Both the position numbers and the translations under genes were made by a program. A model generated the notes under the pieces. That model had not been told where the DNA came from. It searched no databases and saw only the letters and a program-made list of their open reading frames with translations. From Hortaea werneckii (Eukaryota > Ascomycota > Dothideomycetes > Mycosphaerellales > Teratosphaeriaceae), in contig JBAOKB010000105.1 of assembly GCA_037044905.1 (NCBI GenBank), forward strand, positions 186,001 to 250,000: a stretch of DNA of 64,000 nt, written 5' to 3'. Below are positions 23,027-33,500 of this stretch, piece after piece (positions within the stretch are counted from its first letter, which is position 1; the number at the start of each line of letters is the position of its first letter).

Positions 23027-23825
23027 GATGGATACTGTATGGAGTTGTTGTGGGAGAGTGAGGAAGGGAGAGGGCGGGACGAGGAGATTCTTTCTTTTGC
23101 TGCTGATGCGTTCTTGCTTCGATAGGTTGGATGGGGGACTAAGGAAAGTATGAGATACCACTTGCTATTTCCTTACAAGCAGAAGAAAAGGGTGTTTGCG
23201 GTTTCCTGTCCGATTACGAATGAAGTTGTACGAGTAGTTAAAATTGATGTTGATTCGTGATAGTACTTGGATCCATCATCCCTGAACCGTCAAACCCTCT
23301 TTCATGAGCCATTTGGACTCATAGAACGCATCGCCTCGTCGCCTGTCTCGTCTTTTACCGACCGCGCCTCTAACCGATTCACTACTACCTTCACGATGTA
23401 TCCGGAAGAACGCTGGCCAAGAAAGTTCCGCGAAGGCCCTCCATCACACTGGGGAAAGAAGACGCTTCCGTGCATCTTCGCTGGACACGAGTACTCGCTC
23501 GGATGGCAAGCTTTCTACTATGCCAGTCTCGGCGAATGGTGGGAGTGGTGGCAATGGTTGGAGTGCTTAAAGGTGTGCCCAGGTGAGTGATGCCTGAGGT
23601 GTGACCATCGGAGTTGTTTGGCCCGAGCGTTGTCGTCACGTTCGCCGCCGGACCATCAGCTACTACAGCCTGGCTTGGGCGAGTATTCACCATCATTCAT
23701 CACTTCCTTTGCCCTTCGATATTCCTGTTGCGCATCTTCCTGTAATCCATACGACAGAAGGGTTTGGGCAATAGATAAGACGACCTCTCCGCTACATCGC
23801 CGCTACCACCACCACCACCACCACC
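23027..23825. other. Intergenic, upstream of RPT3
   Basis: Contains the RSC1 3' region and the RPT3 promoter. An open frame at 23267-23590 (107 codons) has a Trp-rich end (GEWWEWWQWLE) made of near-repeats and no recognisable family; I do not call it a gene. A run of ACC repeats at about 23805-23825 abuts the RPT3 ATG. Confidence 0.5.
23547..23555 (+). promoter_or_regulatory. PACE-like element upstream of RPT3
   Basis: GGTGGCAAT differs only in the last base from GGTGGCAAA, the Rpn4-bound proteasome control element of budding yeast, and lies about 270 bp before the RPT3 ATG. It falls in locally repetitive TGG-rich DNA, so chance is a real alternative. Confidence 0.25.
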
Positions 23826-25091
23826 ATGGCGTCGGCCGACGTGATGAACCCGTCAACAACGCCCGCCCCTCATACCCGCCAGATCCCCAACGCCACTCTC
23901 GCTAACGTCGACACTGTGGAAGGGCTCACCGATACCGATGACCAGTACGCCACCTACAAGAAGCTGCAGCGCCAACTCGAATACATCAAGCTGCAAGAGG
24001 AATACATCAAGGATGAACAGCGCAGCCTGAAGCGCGAGCTTGTGCGCGCCCAGGAGGAGATCAAGCGGATTCAGTCGGTGCCGCTCGTGATCGGGCAGTT
24101 TATGGAGGCTATCGACAACAACACGGGTATTGTGCAGAGCTCGACAGGGTCGAACTATGTCGTCAGGGTGTTGAGTACATTGGACCGGGAGCTGCTGAAG
24201 CCCAACTCGACGGTGGCGCTGCATAGACACAGTAACAGCTTGGTCGACATCCTCCCGCCGGAAGCCGATAGCAGTATTGCGATGCTCGGCGCTGATGAGA
24301 AGCCGGATGTGAGTTATGCGGATGTGGGTGGTATGGATATGCAGAAGCAGGAGATCCGCGAGGCGGTGGAGCTGCCGCTGCAGCAGTTCGACCTCTACAA
24401 GCAGATTGGCATCGATCCACCACGGGGTGTGCTGCTCTACGGCCCCCCAGGAACAGGCAAGACCATGTTAGTCAAAGCCGTAGCGAACAGCACCACCGCA
24501 TCTTTTATCCGTGTCGTAGGCTCCGAGTTCGTCCAAAAGTACCTCGGAGAAGGCCCACGAATGGTGCGCGACGTGTTCCGGATGGCGCGCGAGAACAGCC
24601 CGGCCATCATCTTCATCGACGAGATCGACGCAATCGCCACCAAACGTTTCGACGCCCAGACCGGCGCCGACCGCGAAGTCCAGCGTATCCTTCTCGAGCT
24701 CCTAAACCAAATGGACGGGTTCGACCAGACTGCCAACGTGAAAGTCATCATGGCCACCAACCGCGCCGACACCCTCGATCCCGCCCTGCTCCGTCCCGGC
24801 CGTCTCGACCGCAAAATCGAATTCCCCTCCCTCCGCGACCGCCGCGAGCGCCGTCTCATCTTCATGACCATCGCGAGCAAGATGAGCCTCGCACCCGAAG
24901 TGGACATGGATAGTCTGATCGTGCGCAACGATCCGCTCTCCGGTGCCGTCATCGCCGCCATCATGCAGGAGGCCGGTCTTAGGGCGGTGAGGAAGAACAG
25001 GTATAATATCATTCAGCAGGATCTCGAGGATGCGTATACGACCCAGGTCAAGGGGCCGAGTGAGGCGGATAAGTTTGATTTCTACAAGTAG
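23826..25091 (+). CDS. RPT3: 26S proteasome regulatory ATPase subunit Rpt3
   Basis: One of six AAA ATPases in the 19S base that unfold and translocate ubiquitinated proteins into the 20S core. Single exon, 421 residues. The N-terminal coiled coil spans about 40-85 (KLQRQLEYIKLQEEYIKDE), followed by the OB domain. The AAA module has Walker A GPPGTGKT near 203, Walker B IIFIDEIDAI near 263, sensor ATNRADTLDPALLRPGR and the Arg finger region RPGRLDRKIEF. The protein ends in DKFDFYK, whose last three residues are the HbYX motif that opens the 20S gate; this ending is typical of Rpt3 rather than other Rpt subunits. The ATG context CCACCATGGCG is near ideal. Strong codon bias fits high expression. 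Confidence 0.97.
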   Translation: MASADVMNPSTTPAPHTRQIPNATLANVDTVEGLTDTDDQYATYKKLQRQLEYIKLQEEYIKDEQRSLKRELVRAQEEIKRIQSVPLVIGQFMEAIDNNTGIVQSSTGSNYVVRVLSTLDRELLKPNSTVALHRHSNSLVDILPPEADSSIAMLGADEKPDVSYADVGGMDMQKQEIREAVELPLQQFDLYKQIGIDPPRGVLLYGPPGTGKTMLVKAVANSTTASFIRVVGSEFVQKYLGEGPRMVRDVFRMARENSPAIIFIDEIDAIATKRFDAQTGADREVQRILLELLNQMDGFDQTANVKVIMATNRADTLDPALLRPGRLDRKIEFPSLRDRRERRLIFMTIASKMSLAPEVDMDSLIVRNDPLSGAVIAAIMQEAGLRAVRKNRYNIIQQDLEDAYTTQVKGPSEADKFDFYK

Positions 25092-25245
25092 AGGCGATGT
25101 GGTTTTCTACTTGTTCTTATGCCGAGCGGCGAGGGGCTCGTTTCTGCATGTATGCACCTACGCCAGTCGGGCAGTGTAATGGGTAAACTAGATGGTGGGA
25201 GTGGTTGCTGGCGTGTTTGGAAGGCGCCGGAAGCAGGTGAGAAAG

Positions 25246-25268
25246 GAAGAAGAAGAAGAAGAAGAAGA
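25246..25268 (+). repeat. GAA trinucleotide repeat
   Basis: About seven GAA/AGA units in a row about 155 bp after the RPT3 stop, in the presumed 3' region. Confidence 0.85.
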
Positions 25269-26012
25269 AGGACTGTATACTATACACCGAATGAGGTCTG
25301 TCCTGCCAGACATGAATCTCTCTTTTCCGCACGGAACGCTGTTTGACGTAGACGCTGGGAGGAGAGGGACGTGGCATGAGACAGGGCATAGCATAGCGTG
25401 GAGACTTTTCCGTTCCAAGATGTATCGATATCGATGAATGCTGTATCGCATCTTTTCATTCTTTCGGTTTATTCCTTCTTAGCTACGCTTTCTTTCGCTT
25501 GTTTGAACTCCACTGCACCGGTGTTGGCGATACCGCCCTTGATAAGGTATTTCCATGCATCGAGTCATGTCACCTGCAATGTCATACACTGCATGAGCGT
25601 CTAGCTACCGCGCCGCACATTGTCACCGTCATCCTTATCGTCGTCATCCCTCCAGATGCCCTTTCCCCGTCCTCTTGGCTCACATCCATGCACCATGCAG
25701 AACGAACGCACAATGCGATCATCAAACCCCCACAGCCACATCACGGTTCTTCCTTTACCAGGGCCTTCAAGAATACGTACATAAGAAAGCAACCCCTACG
25801 AGCTCCAAAGCCAGCAACTCCCCCACCTTCAGTGATCGACAGGGCAACCCCGCAGGTCTTGTTTTTATCAAGAGCTAAGAACTGCGTACCTACCTGGAGC
25901 AGCAACGTTTAACAGCAACGATAGCTCCAGGCACCTTCCTCATCCGGCAATGCCAAGCGTTTAGACCTGTCTTGGCTTGTACATCCTTCCCCTCCTCCTC
26001 TCCTCTCGTCTC

Positions 26013-26039
26013 TTCCTTCCTTCCTTCCTTCCTTCCTTT
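26013..26039 (+). repeat. TTCC tetranucleotide repeat
   Basis: Six or so TTCC units inside a longer pyrimidine-rich tract that starts near 25985, about 400 bp before the carboxypeptidase ATG. It may be part of that gene's promoter or leader. Confidence 0.85.
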
Positions 26040-26426
26040 CTGGTGTGTTTCTGCTGCTATGTAACGTCAACGTATGCAACCGAGTCAGGTTCTCAAGCTC
26101 GAAGTAGTCTCCTGCAAGCCAAGCTAGGTAGAACCGGTATTCCTTTTTTGCGCTGGCTTGAAGCGGTGGAGATTTCTCTGATAAAGCTTGCTGGGGTTTG
26201 TGTCTGTCTATCCTATCGTAGAGTGAATGCGGGTAGGAAGGGTTTAAGAGGGAGGGGTTGGGTGGAGAAGTGAATGCATGTCTGCTGTGCTCTCCCACTT
26301 GATCTTCTTCCTTCCTCTTCTCTCTTTTTGATCTCGGAAACCTTTCCTCAACTGCGCAACTCGGCATCATTTCTGGGTCTTGGAATTGTCGTCCTCTGGT
26401 CAGCCTCCCTTCCAGAGCGATAGAAG

Positions 26427-28764
26427 ATGCGGCCTTCCGATTTGATCAGTTCGATCTGCTGGTGCCTTTTACCTCTGTCCAACCTCGCCCTTGCTCAGTT
26501 CCCGCCCGAGCCGGAGGGAATCAAAGTCCTTCGATCGAAGTTCGATAACAATGTCACCATCAGTTACAAAGAGGTATAGTCGTTCATTCGTTTTCCCAGG
26601 CCCGTCTCGGGAAATGCTTCAAAACTGACATCGATCCGAACAATTAGACCGACATCTGCGAGACCACACCCGGCGTCCACTCCTACGCCGGCTACGTCAA
26701 CCTGCCTCCCGGCTCCCTTGCCGATCTAGGCGAGGCCAACGACTACCCGATCAACACCTTCTTCTGGTTCTTCGAAGCACGAAAGGATCCACTCAATGCT
26801 CCTCTCTCCATTTGGATGAATGGCGGACCCGGGAGCTCTTCCATGCTGGGCTTGTTCGTCGAGAACGGACCTTGTTTCGTCAATCCGGATAGTAATTCCA
26901 CGTATTTGAGTGATTGGAGTTGGAACAATGAGGTCAATATGCTTTATTTGGATCAGCCGGTCCAGGTCGGGTTGAGTTATGATGGGTTGCAGAATGTTAC
27001 TTTGGATCTTTTGGAGGGGGATGTGACTCTGCGTAAGTTTGTCGTATTCTCATTTTCTTTTGTCGGGTATTCATCTATTTCTGGGAGACGAAGAAAGACA
27101 ACCGCTTGTGGGCTGAAGAGGTCGACAGTCTACAATGGCTAACTCAGACAGTCAATGATACGGATCCCATCCCAGAGCAGAACTCGACTTTCCTTGTGGG
27201 GACTTATCCAACGCGAGACAGCAACCGCACTTCGTTAGGGACTGAGAACGCGGCGATCGCGCTGTGGCATTTTGCTCAGACGTGGTTCCAGGAGTTTCCG
27301 GGTTACCATCCGAACGACTCTCGTATCAGTATCGCCACTGAATCGTACGGTGGAAGGTATGGACCAGCATTTGCTGCCTTCTTCGAGGAGCAGAATCAGC
27401 GGATTGAGAATGGGACGTGGTATGCTGCACACATGAGGTCTTAAATACATGCCTGTGTAATGCTGACTTACCAATTCAGGTCGGTGGAAGGAGAGCAATA
27501 TGTGATCAATCTTGATACGCTCTTGATTATCAACGGATGCATTGATCGACCTACACAGTGGCCTGGGTATCCAATGATGGCTTACAATAACACCTACGGC
27601 ATCGAGTCTGTCAACGAGACTATCCACGCACAGATGCTCGACGCACTCTACCGAGACGGTGGGTGTCTCGATCAAATCGAAGACTGCCGCGCCATCTCAG
27701 TCATCTACGACCCAGAAAACATCGGGATCAACGCAACCGTGAACCAAGTCTGTCAAGAAGCCGAAAACTTCTGCTCCACTGAAGTCCGAGGCCCGTACCT
27801 CCTCTACTCAGGACGGAACTACTACGACATCGCCACTCTCGACCCGGACCCCTTTCCCGCCCCCTTCTACCAGGGCTATCTCAACCAACCCCACGTCCAA
27901 GCCGCTCTCGGCGTGCCTCTAAACTGGACCCAATCCAACGGGGCCGTCTCCTCCGCCTTCCGCAGCATAGGCGACTACGTCCGCCCTGGCTGGATCGAAG
28001 ACCTCGCCTACCTGCTGGAAAATGGCATCAAAGTGACATTAGCCTACGGCGACCGCGACTACGCCTGTAACTGGTACGGCGGCGAGCTGCTCTCCCTCGC
28101 CATCAACTACACGCACACCGCCGACTTCCACGCGGCGGGCTACGAAGACATCCAGACAAATACCTCTTACGTCGGCGGACAAGTCCGACAGTACGGCAAC
28201 CTGTCGTTCTCCCGCGTCTACCAGGCCGGACATGAGATCCCATCCTATCAGCCGGAGACGGCATATCGGATCTTCATGCGCGCGCTGTTCAACCAGGACA
28301 TCGCGACGGGGGAGCAGAGCACAGGTGGGGAGGGCGAGACGTACTCGACCACTGGACCCAGCGATACGCTGGCGATTACCAACGAGCCGCCCGCGCAGCC
28401 CGTGCAGTTCTGCTATACGCTCGATGCGGGGTCGACGTGTACGGAGGCGGAGCTGGAGCGGTTGAGTGAGGGGTCCGCAATCGTGGATCATTTCATCCTC
28501 GTAGATTGTAATTCCACGCAGCTTTTCCCTGACGTGGTAAGGGGGAGTAATGTGACGGATGGAGCTTGTGGAGACGCCATGGGGTATGGAATTTATCCTG
28601 CTGGGAATGGGACGAGTGGTTCGAGTGGAGGGAATGGGACGGTGAGTCCGGGGAATGGTACGGTTGGTCCTTCGGCTACGCCGTCGCCGTATACTGGAGG
28701 TGCTGGTGCGCTGCAAGTGCCTCTTTGGGTGGCTCTGTGGGGTGTAGTTGTGGCGTTGTTGTAG
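26427..28764 (+). CDS. Serine carboxypeptidase, S10 family, probably GPI-anchored
   Basis: Exons 26427-26573, 26648-27032, 27152-27419 and 27480-28764 give 694 residues. An N-terminal signal peptide ends near NLALAQ. The catalytic features of family S10 are present: oxyanion-hole NGGPGSSS, nucleophile in TESYGGRYG, Asp in YGDRDYACNW, and His in AGHEIPSYQPE. Many N-glycosylation sequons fit a secreted protein. The C-terminus has a Ser/Gly/Asn-rich spacer followed by a hydrophobic tail (LQVPLWVALWGVVVALL), as in GPI signals, so the enzyme is likely anchored to the membrane or wall. The third intron donor is chosen as GTATGC at 27420; a GTCTTA donor 18 bp later would also keep frame and add six residues. 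The protein hydrolyses C-terminal residues of peptides at acid pH, by family. Confidence 0.92.
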
Positions 28765-29384
28765 TCAATAGGTCGCATTATCGCATTGATGCAGGCTGGT
28801 GGGAAGGGCGCCGGCGGGTTAAAGCTACCATCACGAAAGAAATGATGGGAAATGTCTCCAGACAACGTCTCAGGCTCTTCTTCGAGTTTGGCGTGTAGCC
28901 ACACGTGATTCTCAGGGTTGGTCCGGATGTAAAGCCGGTTGCAAATCGGCGTGACCGCTGACGAACAAACATTGGAATGGGTTTCTTTGGTTACCCAGTA
29001 GCAGATACACCGCTTTGTGAGTTTCGCAGCCCGCCACAACACCGAAAAAAAGCTACTCCAATCCTTGCCTGGCGATCTCGAGGGTATCATTCCCTCTCAG
29101 CTCGATCAAGCCTATATTCATCATGTTCTGCATTCTTCGCTCTTTCGGGTGTCCGAAACGACTCCAAGCACAGCAGAGCCTCGTGACGTTGTCTTCCTTC
29201 TTATCGAGGAGCCTGGAATGGTCAATTACGGGTCCGATGGTAGCCCAGATCGATTGGGCAGGTCAGGAGGAAAGACTGATTCTTGTGAACGGGGTCTTAG
29301 TCTGGTCAAAACTTTTGTGTAGCGCCGTCGTGGCGTCGTTAAATAATACACTTGCGAAGAGCCGAGAAAACATCTTACAATCGA
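28765..29384. other. Intergenic, convergent 3' ends
   Basis: Between the carboxypeptidase and COX20 3' ends. Open frames here are antisense or chance. No gene or RNA seen. Confidence 0.55.
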
Positions 29385-30107
29385 TCACCAGATCTTCCAC
29401 CAAGGCTTGCCGCCGTTCTGCGACACCGTGTTTGGCTTTGCCTCGTTCAATGCTGCAAACTGCGCATCGAGCTCCGTCTCCTTCTGCGCTCGCCGCTCCT
29501 CCCGTGCCTTTTCCTTCCTCGCCTCCCGAGCCTTCTTCTCTGTGTCCTTCTTGTTTAATATCTCCACCGCCCGCATCATACCTTCCTTTTCGGCTTGTCG
29601 CTTGTAGAGACAGAATTGGTACATGGCTGGGGCGCCTAGACAGAAGGATCCTACCGCCCATGTGCATGAAGTCCATACGGCAGCTATAGGAAAAGAAAGA
29701 GAGTTACTCAGCAAATGATCTTGTTCTCCTTGATATGTAGATAAGATAGGAATCTGCGTCGACGTACCACCAAATATAGCCCTAATACCTCCAAACGCAA
29801 AGCCGCTCCCGATACCCGTCATAAGTGCATCTCGCACACACGGCCGCTTGGGCAGCTCGGTGAAGTCACTCCACTTAATGCCGCCGTCAAAGGCATTGCT
29901 CAGCGACACCTCCGGCGTCTTTCCACCAGCCGTATGCTCCGTCCCGCCTGCCATCATATTGGCGTTCTCCGGCGGGCGGTAGGGTAGCTGTTTGCCTCCC
30001 TGCCACTGTGTGCCCGTAAAGGGCTTATTCTCGGGCTGCACATTGAGCGCCTCCTTGCTGAGGTCTTCGTTCTGCTGCGCGCTGGCCTGTCGCGTGTCGT
30101 CGGCCAT
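29385..30107 (-). CDS. COX20: Cytochrome c oxidase assembly protein COX20
   Basis: Mitochondrial inner-membrane chaperone that holds newly made Cox2 during its maturation. Exons 30107-29768 and 29683-29385 with an 84 bp intron (GTACGT...CTATAG) give 212 residues. The family core spans the splice: CVRDALMTGIGSGFAFGGIRA, then WTSCTWAVGSFCLGAPAMYQFCLY, forming the two membrane helices. A charged C-terminal helix (KKAREARKEKAREERRAQKE) follows, ending with PWWKIW. The N-terminal 80 residues are hydrophilic. The intron length is a multiple of three and holds no stop, so an unspliced message would code for a 240-residue form with 28 extra residues between the helices. Splicing is preferred because it joins the conserved core. 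It diverges from POL2. Confidence 0.88.
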   Translation of the reverse strand: MADDTRQASAQQNEDLSKEALNVQPENKPFTGTQWQGGKQLPYRPPENANMMAGGTEHTAGGKTPEVSLSNAFDGGIKWSDFTELPKRPCVRDALMTGIGSGFAFGGIRAIFGGTSTQIPILSTYQGEQDHLLSNSLSFPIAAVWTSCTWAVGSFCLGAPAMYQFCLYKRQAEKEGMMRAVEILNKKDTEKKAREARKEKAREERRAQKETELDAQFAALNEAKPNTVSQNGGKPWWKIW

Positions 30108-30521
30108 TATTTTGAGGGTGGAATCGGTGGCAGCGGACAGCGAGTGTATGATGTGATGGATGACTTTAGGTGAACTGCACGGACAAATTCCGCTTTTAAT
30201 GAATTACGGGCATCAAAAATTGATTTTGGCGTGTAAAAGACCGCGACCGCGGGGGTGGTGGAGGTAATCAACGGTATTACATCGGGGACTCCGACTAGCG
30301 CGTCTCTTCGCGTCTTCCGACGCGCTTGGGGACGAGAGTGAGGAGAGAGTCGCGGACGGATTTCACCATCCCATCTATGCCGTGCTGTATACACTACACA
30401 CCACGCCTTGACAACACTTCCTCTCCTTTTCTGCACCGCGACGACTATACGAGACGCTACATAATGATACGATAAATTATTTCCTTTGATCAGGCCTGAA
30501 TTGGCCCACAGTTTGAACACT
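30108..30521. promoter_or_regulatory. Divergent promoter region, COX20 and POL2
   Basis: A 414 bp gap that must hold both promoters. A sequence near 30341-30371 contains cgcgtcttccgacgcgc-like inverted CG-rich words; I did not find a certain MCB (ACGCGT) box. Nothing more can be assigned. Confidence 0.4.
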
Positions 30522-33500
30522 ATGCCGGTCCGCAGGAACGAAGGGTCTCGCCGCCCTGGCGTAGGCGTGAACCAGCGCATCACCAAAGCGAAGACGATAG
30601 GCGCTTCAGATCTCCGTAGCACGGAGCAGACATCCAGAACGAAAAATTAGAGGCAACCCGCCTCGCACATCGAATCGATGAAGCCCAAGGTTTTGAGCGC
30701 TTCGAGGCCGGCAAGCCACGCGTAGGATGGCTTTGCAACATTCATTCGACGAGTATAGAAGACTCCAAGGTCCCAGGTGGACGTGCCGCGGTTGACCTGT
30801 ACTTCATCGAGGAAGACGGCCAGGGCACGTTCAAGGCCAGCGTGGAGTATGATCCATACTTCCTCATCGCGGTCAAGAAAGGCAAGGAGGCCGAAGTGGA
30901 AGAGTGGGTACGGAGAGGCTATGAAGGCATGGTTAAGAGCGTCGAACGATTAGAAAAGGAGGATCTAAAGATGCCAAATCATCTGTTAGGATACAGGAGA
31001 GCCTTCCTCAAGCTGCATTTCGCCAATGTGAGCGATCTGCTCGCCTTGCGGAAAGGCTATCCAGCCAATTGCTGAGAAGAACAAAAGCAAAGCGTCAGCC
31101 ATGGACACCTACGCCGAAGTGGCCAGCGCAAATGCAGGGTTCGATCTCTTCGACGACGCCCACTTGGATGATCGGAGAGGGGCCGGCATTACCGATGCTG
31201 CAGACTTCATCCAAGACATTCGCGAGTACGACGTCCCCTATCACGTCCGTGTCGCCATTGACCTGGACATCCGAGTAGGGAAATGGTACACCGTGGAAGC
31301 CAAGCACGGTCAGATCAAGTGCAAATGCATCGAGGAACGCGTTGCACGTCCTGATCCTATCGTCATGGCCTTTGATATCGAGACAACCAAACTTCCATTG
31401 AAGTTCGCGGATGCAGCCATCGACCAGATCATGATGATATCGTATATGATCGACGGCCAGGGTTTCCTCATTACGAATCGCGAAATCGTAAGCGAGGATA
31501 TCGAGGACTTCGACTATACACCAAAACCGGAGTTTGAAGGCCCATTCGTAATTTTCAACGAGGCCAATGAGGAGAAGGTACTCGAACGCTTTTTCGGAAT
31601 GATTAAGGATTCCCGGCCGACGATCATGGTGACATACAACGGTGACTTTTTCGATTGGCCATTCGTAGAGGCGAGGGCGAGTGTCCATGGCATCGACATG
31701 TACCGCGAGATTGGCTTCAGGAAGAACAGCGACGACGTCTACCAGAGTACACATTGCGCGCATATGGATGCGTTCGCTTGGGTGAATCGAGACTCCTACC
31801 TGCCGCAAGGTTCACGAGGCCTGAAAGCCGTCACGGTTGCAAAATTGGGATACGATCCGGACGAACTGGATCCAGAGCTGATGACCCCTTATGCTGCCGA
31901 ACGACCGCAAGTCCTCGCCGAATATTCCGTTTCCGATGCGGTTGCGACGTACTATCTCTACATGAAGTACGTGCACCCATTTATCTTTTCGCTCTGCACA
32001 ATCATTCCGCTGGGGCCGGACGATGTGCTCAGGAAAGGTACAGGTACGCTCTGTGAGATGCTGTTGATGGTACAGGCGTTCCAGAAAGAGATCATCCTAC
32101 CAAACAAGCACGTACAGCCCAGAGAAAGCTTTTGGGAAGGACATCTGCTCGAGTCAGAAACGTACGTCGGTGGACATGTGGAATCCATTGAGGCAGGCGT
32201 TTTCAGAAGCGACATTCCTTGCAACTTTGCTGTTGACCCACGGCTATTGACGAATTAATCAACGACCTGGATGCAGCCCTTAAATTCTCGATTGAAGTTG
32301 AAGAAAAGAAGAACATTGAAGACGTCGCAGACTATGAAGAAGTCAAGGCGCAAATCGTCGAGCGCCTGCTCAATCTGAAAAACACGCCGAACCGAAACGA
32401 GAAGCCTTCGATTTACCACTTGGATGTCGCCTCCATGTATCCAAATATCATGACAACAAATCGTCTCCAGCCGGACAGCATGATCGATGAATCCGTTTGC
32501 GCAGCCTGCGACTTCAATCGCCCGGGCAAGACCTGTGATCGTCGCATGCCATGGGCTTGGAGAGGAGAGTTCCTACCGGCAAAACGAGACGAATACAACA
32601 TGATCCGACACGGACTCGAGAACGAAAAGTTCCCTGCTCGCAATCCCAACGGCCTCGCCCGCGCTTTCCAAGACCTGAGCTTGGACGAGCAGACGGGCAT
32701 GGTTAAGAAGCGTCTAACAGATTACAGCAAGAAAATCTACCACAAGATCCACGATGCTCGGACGATCGAGCGCGAAGCGATCATTTGCCAGCGAGAGAAC
32801 CCATTTTACGTCGACACTGTGAAAAACTTCCGTGATCGGCGATATGACTTCAAGGGAAAGCAAAAAGTGTGGAAGAACAAGACTGGCGATCTTGAGAAGG
32901 CAGGTGCGGCAGCTTTAGAGGTTGAGGAAGCAAAGAAGATGATTGTACTCTTCGACTCTCTGCAGCTGGCTCACAAGGTCATTCTGAATTCGTTTTACGG
33001 ATATGTCATGCGCAAGGGATCAAGATGGTACTCGCTAGAGATGGCCGGCGTCACTTGCTTGACAGGCGCGCGCATCATCCAGATGGCTCGCCAGCTGGTC
33101 GAGCGGATTGGTCGGCCGCTGGAACTGGACACGGACGGTATCTGGTGCATTCTGCCAGCCACGTTCCCTGAGAACTTCGCTTTTACGATGAAGAACGGGA
33201 AGAAGACGATTTCTTACCCTTGCGTCATGTTGAACCATTTGGTCCATGCGCGGTTCACGAATCATCAGTACGAAACGCTTTCAGACCCGGCGACGTACCG
33301 ATACGAGAAGCACAGCGACAACACCATCTTTTTCGAAGTTGATGGCCCGTACAAGGCTATGATCTTGCCTACGTCCAAGGAGGAAGACAAGAACCTGAAA
33401 AAGCGATATGCTGTCTTCAATCATGATGGATCGCTTGCTGAATTGAAGGGGTTCGAAGTCAAGCGAAGAGGTGAGCTGAAGCTCATCAAGATCTTCCAGC

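Larger units (their letters stand above)
25092..26426. other. 1.3 kb intergenic with simple repeats
   Basis: Holds the RPT3 3' region and the carboxypeptidase promoter. Two microsatellites are present and listed separately. Overlapping short frames on both strands are built from those repeats; no gene seen. Confidence 0.55.

Noticed and set aside
23267..23590. Trp-rich 107-codon frame upstream of RPT3
   Set aside because: The Trp run arises from TGG-rich near-repeats, and the frame lies where the RPT3 promoter must be. No homologue is recognisable.
30107..30622. 171-codon frame on the minus strand upstream of COX20
   Set aside because: It overlaps the POL2 start and the shared promoter, and has no family likeness.
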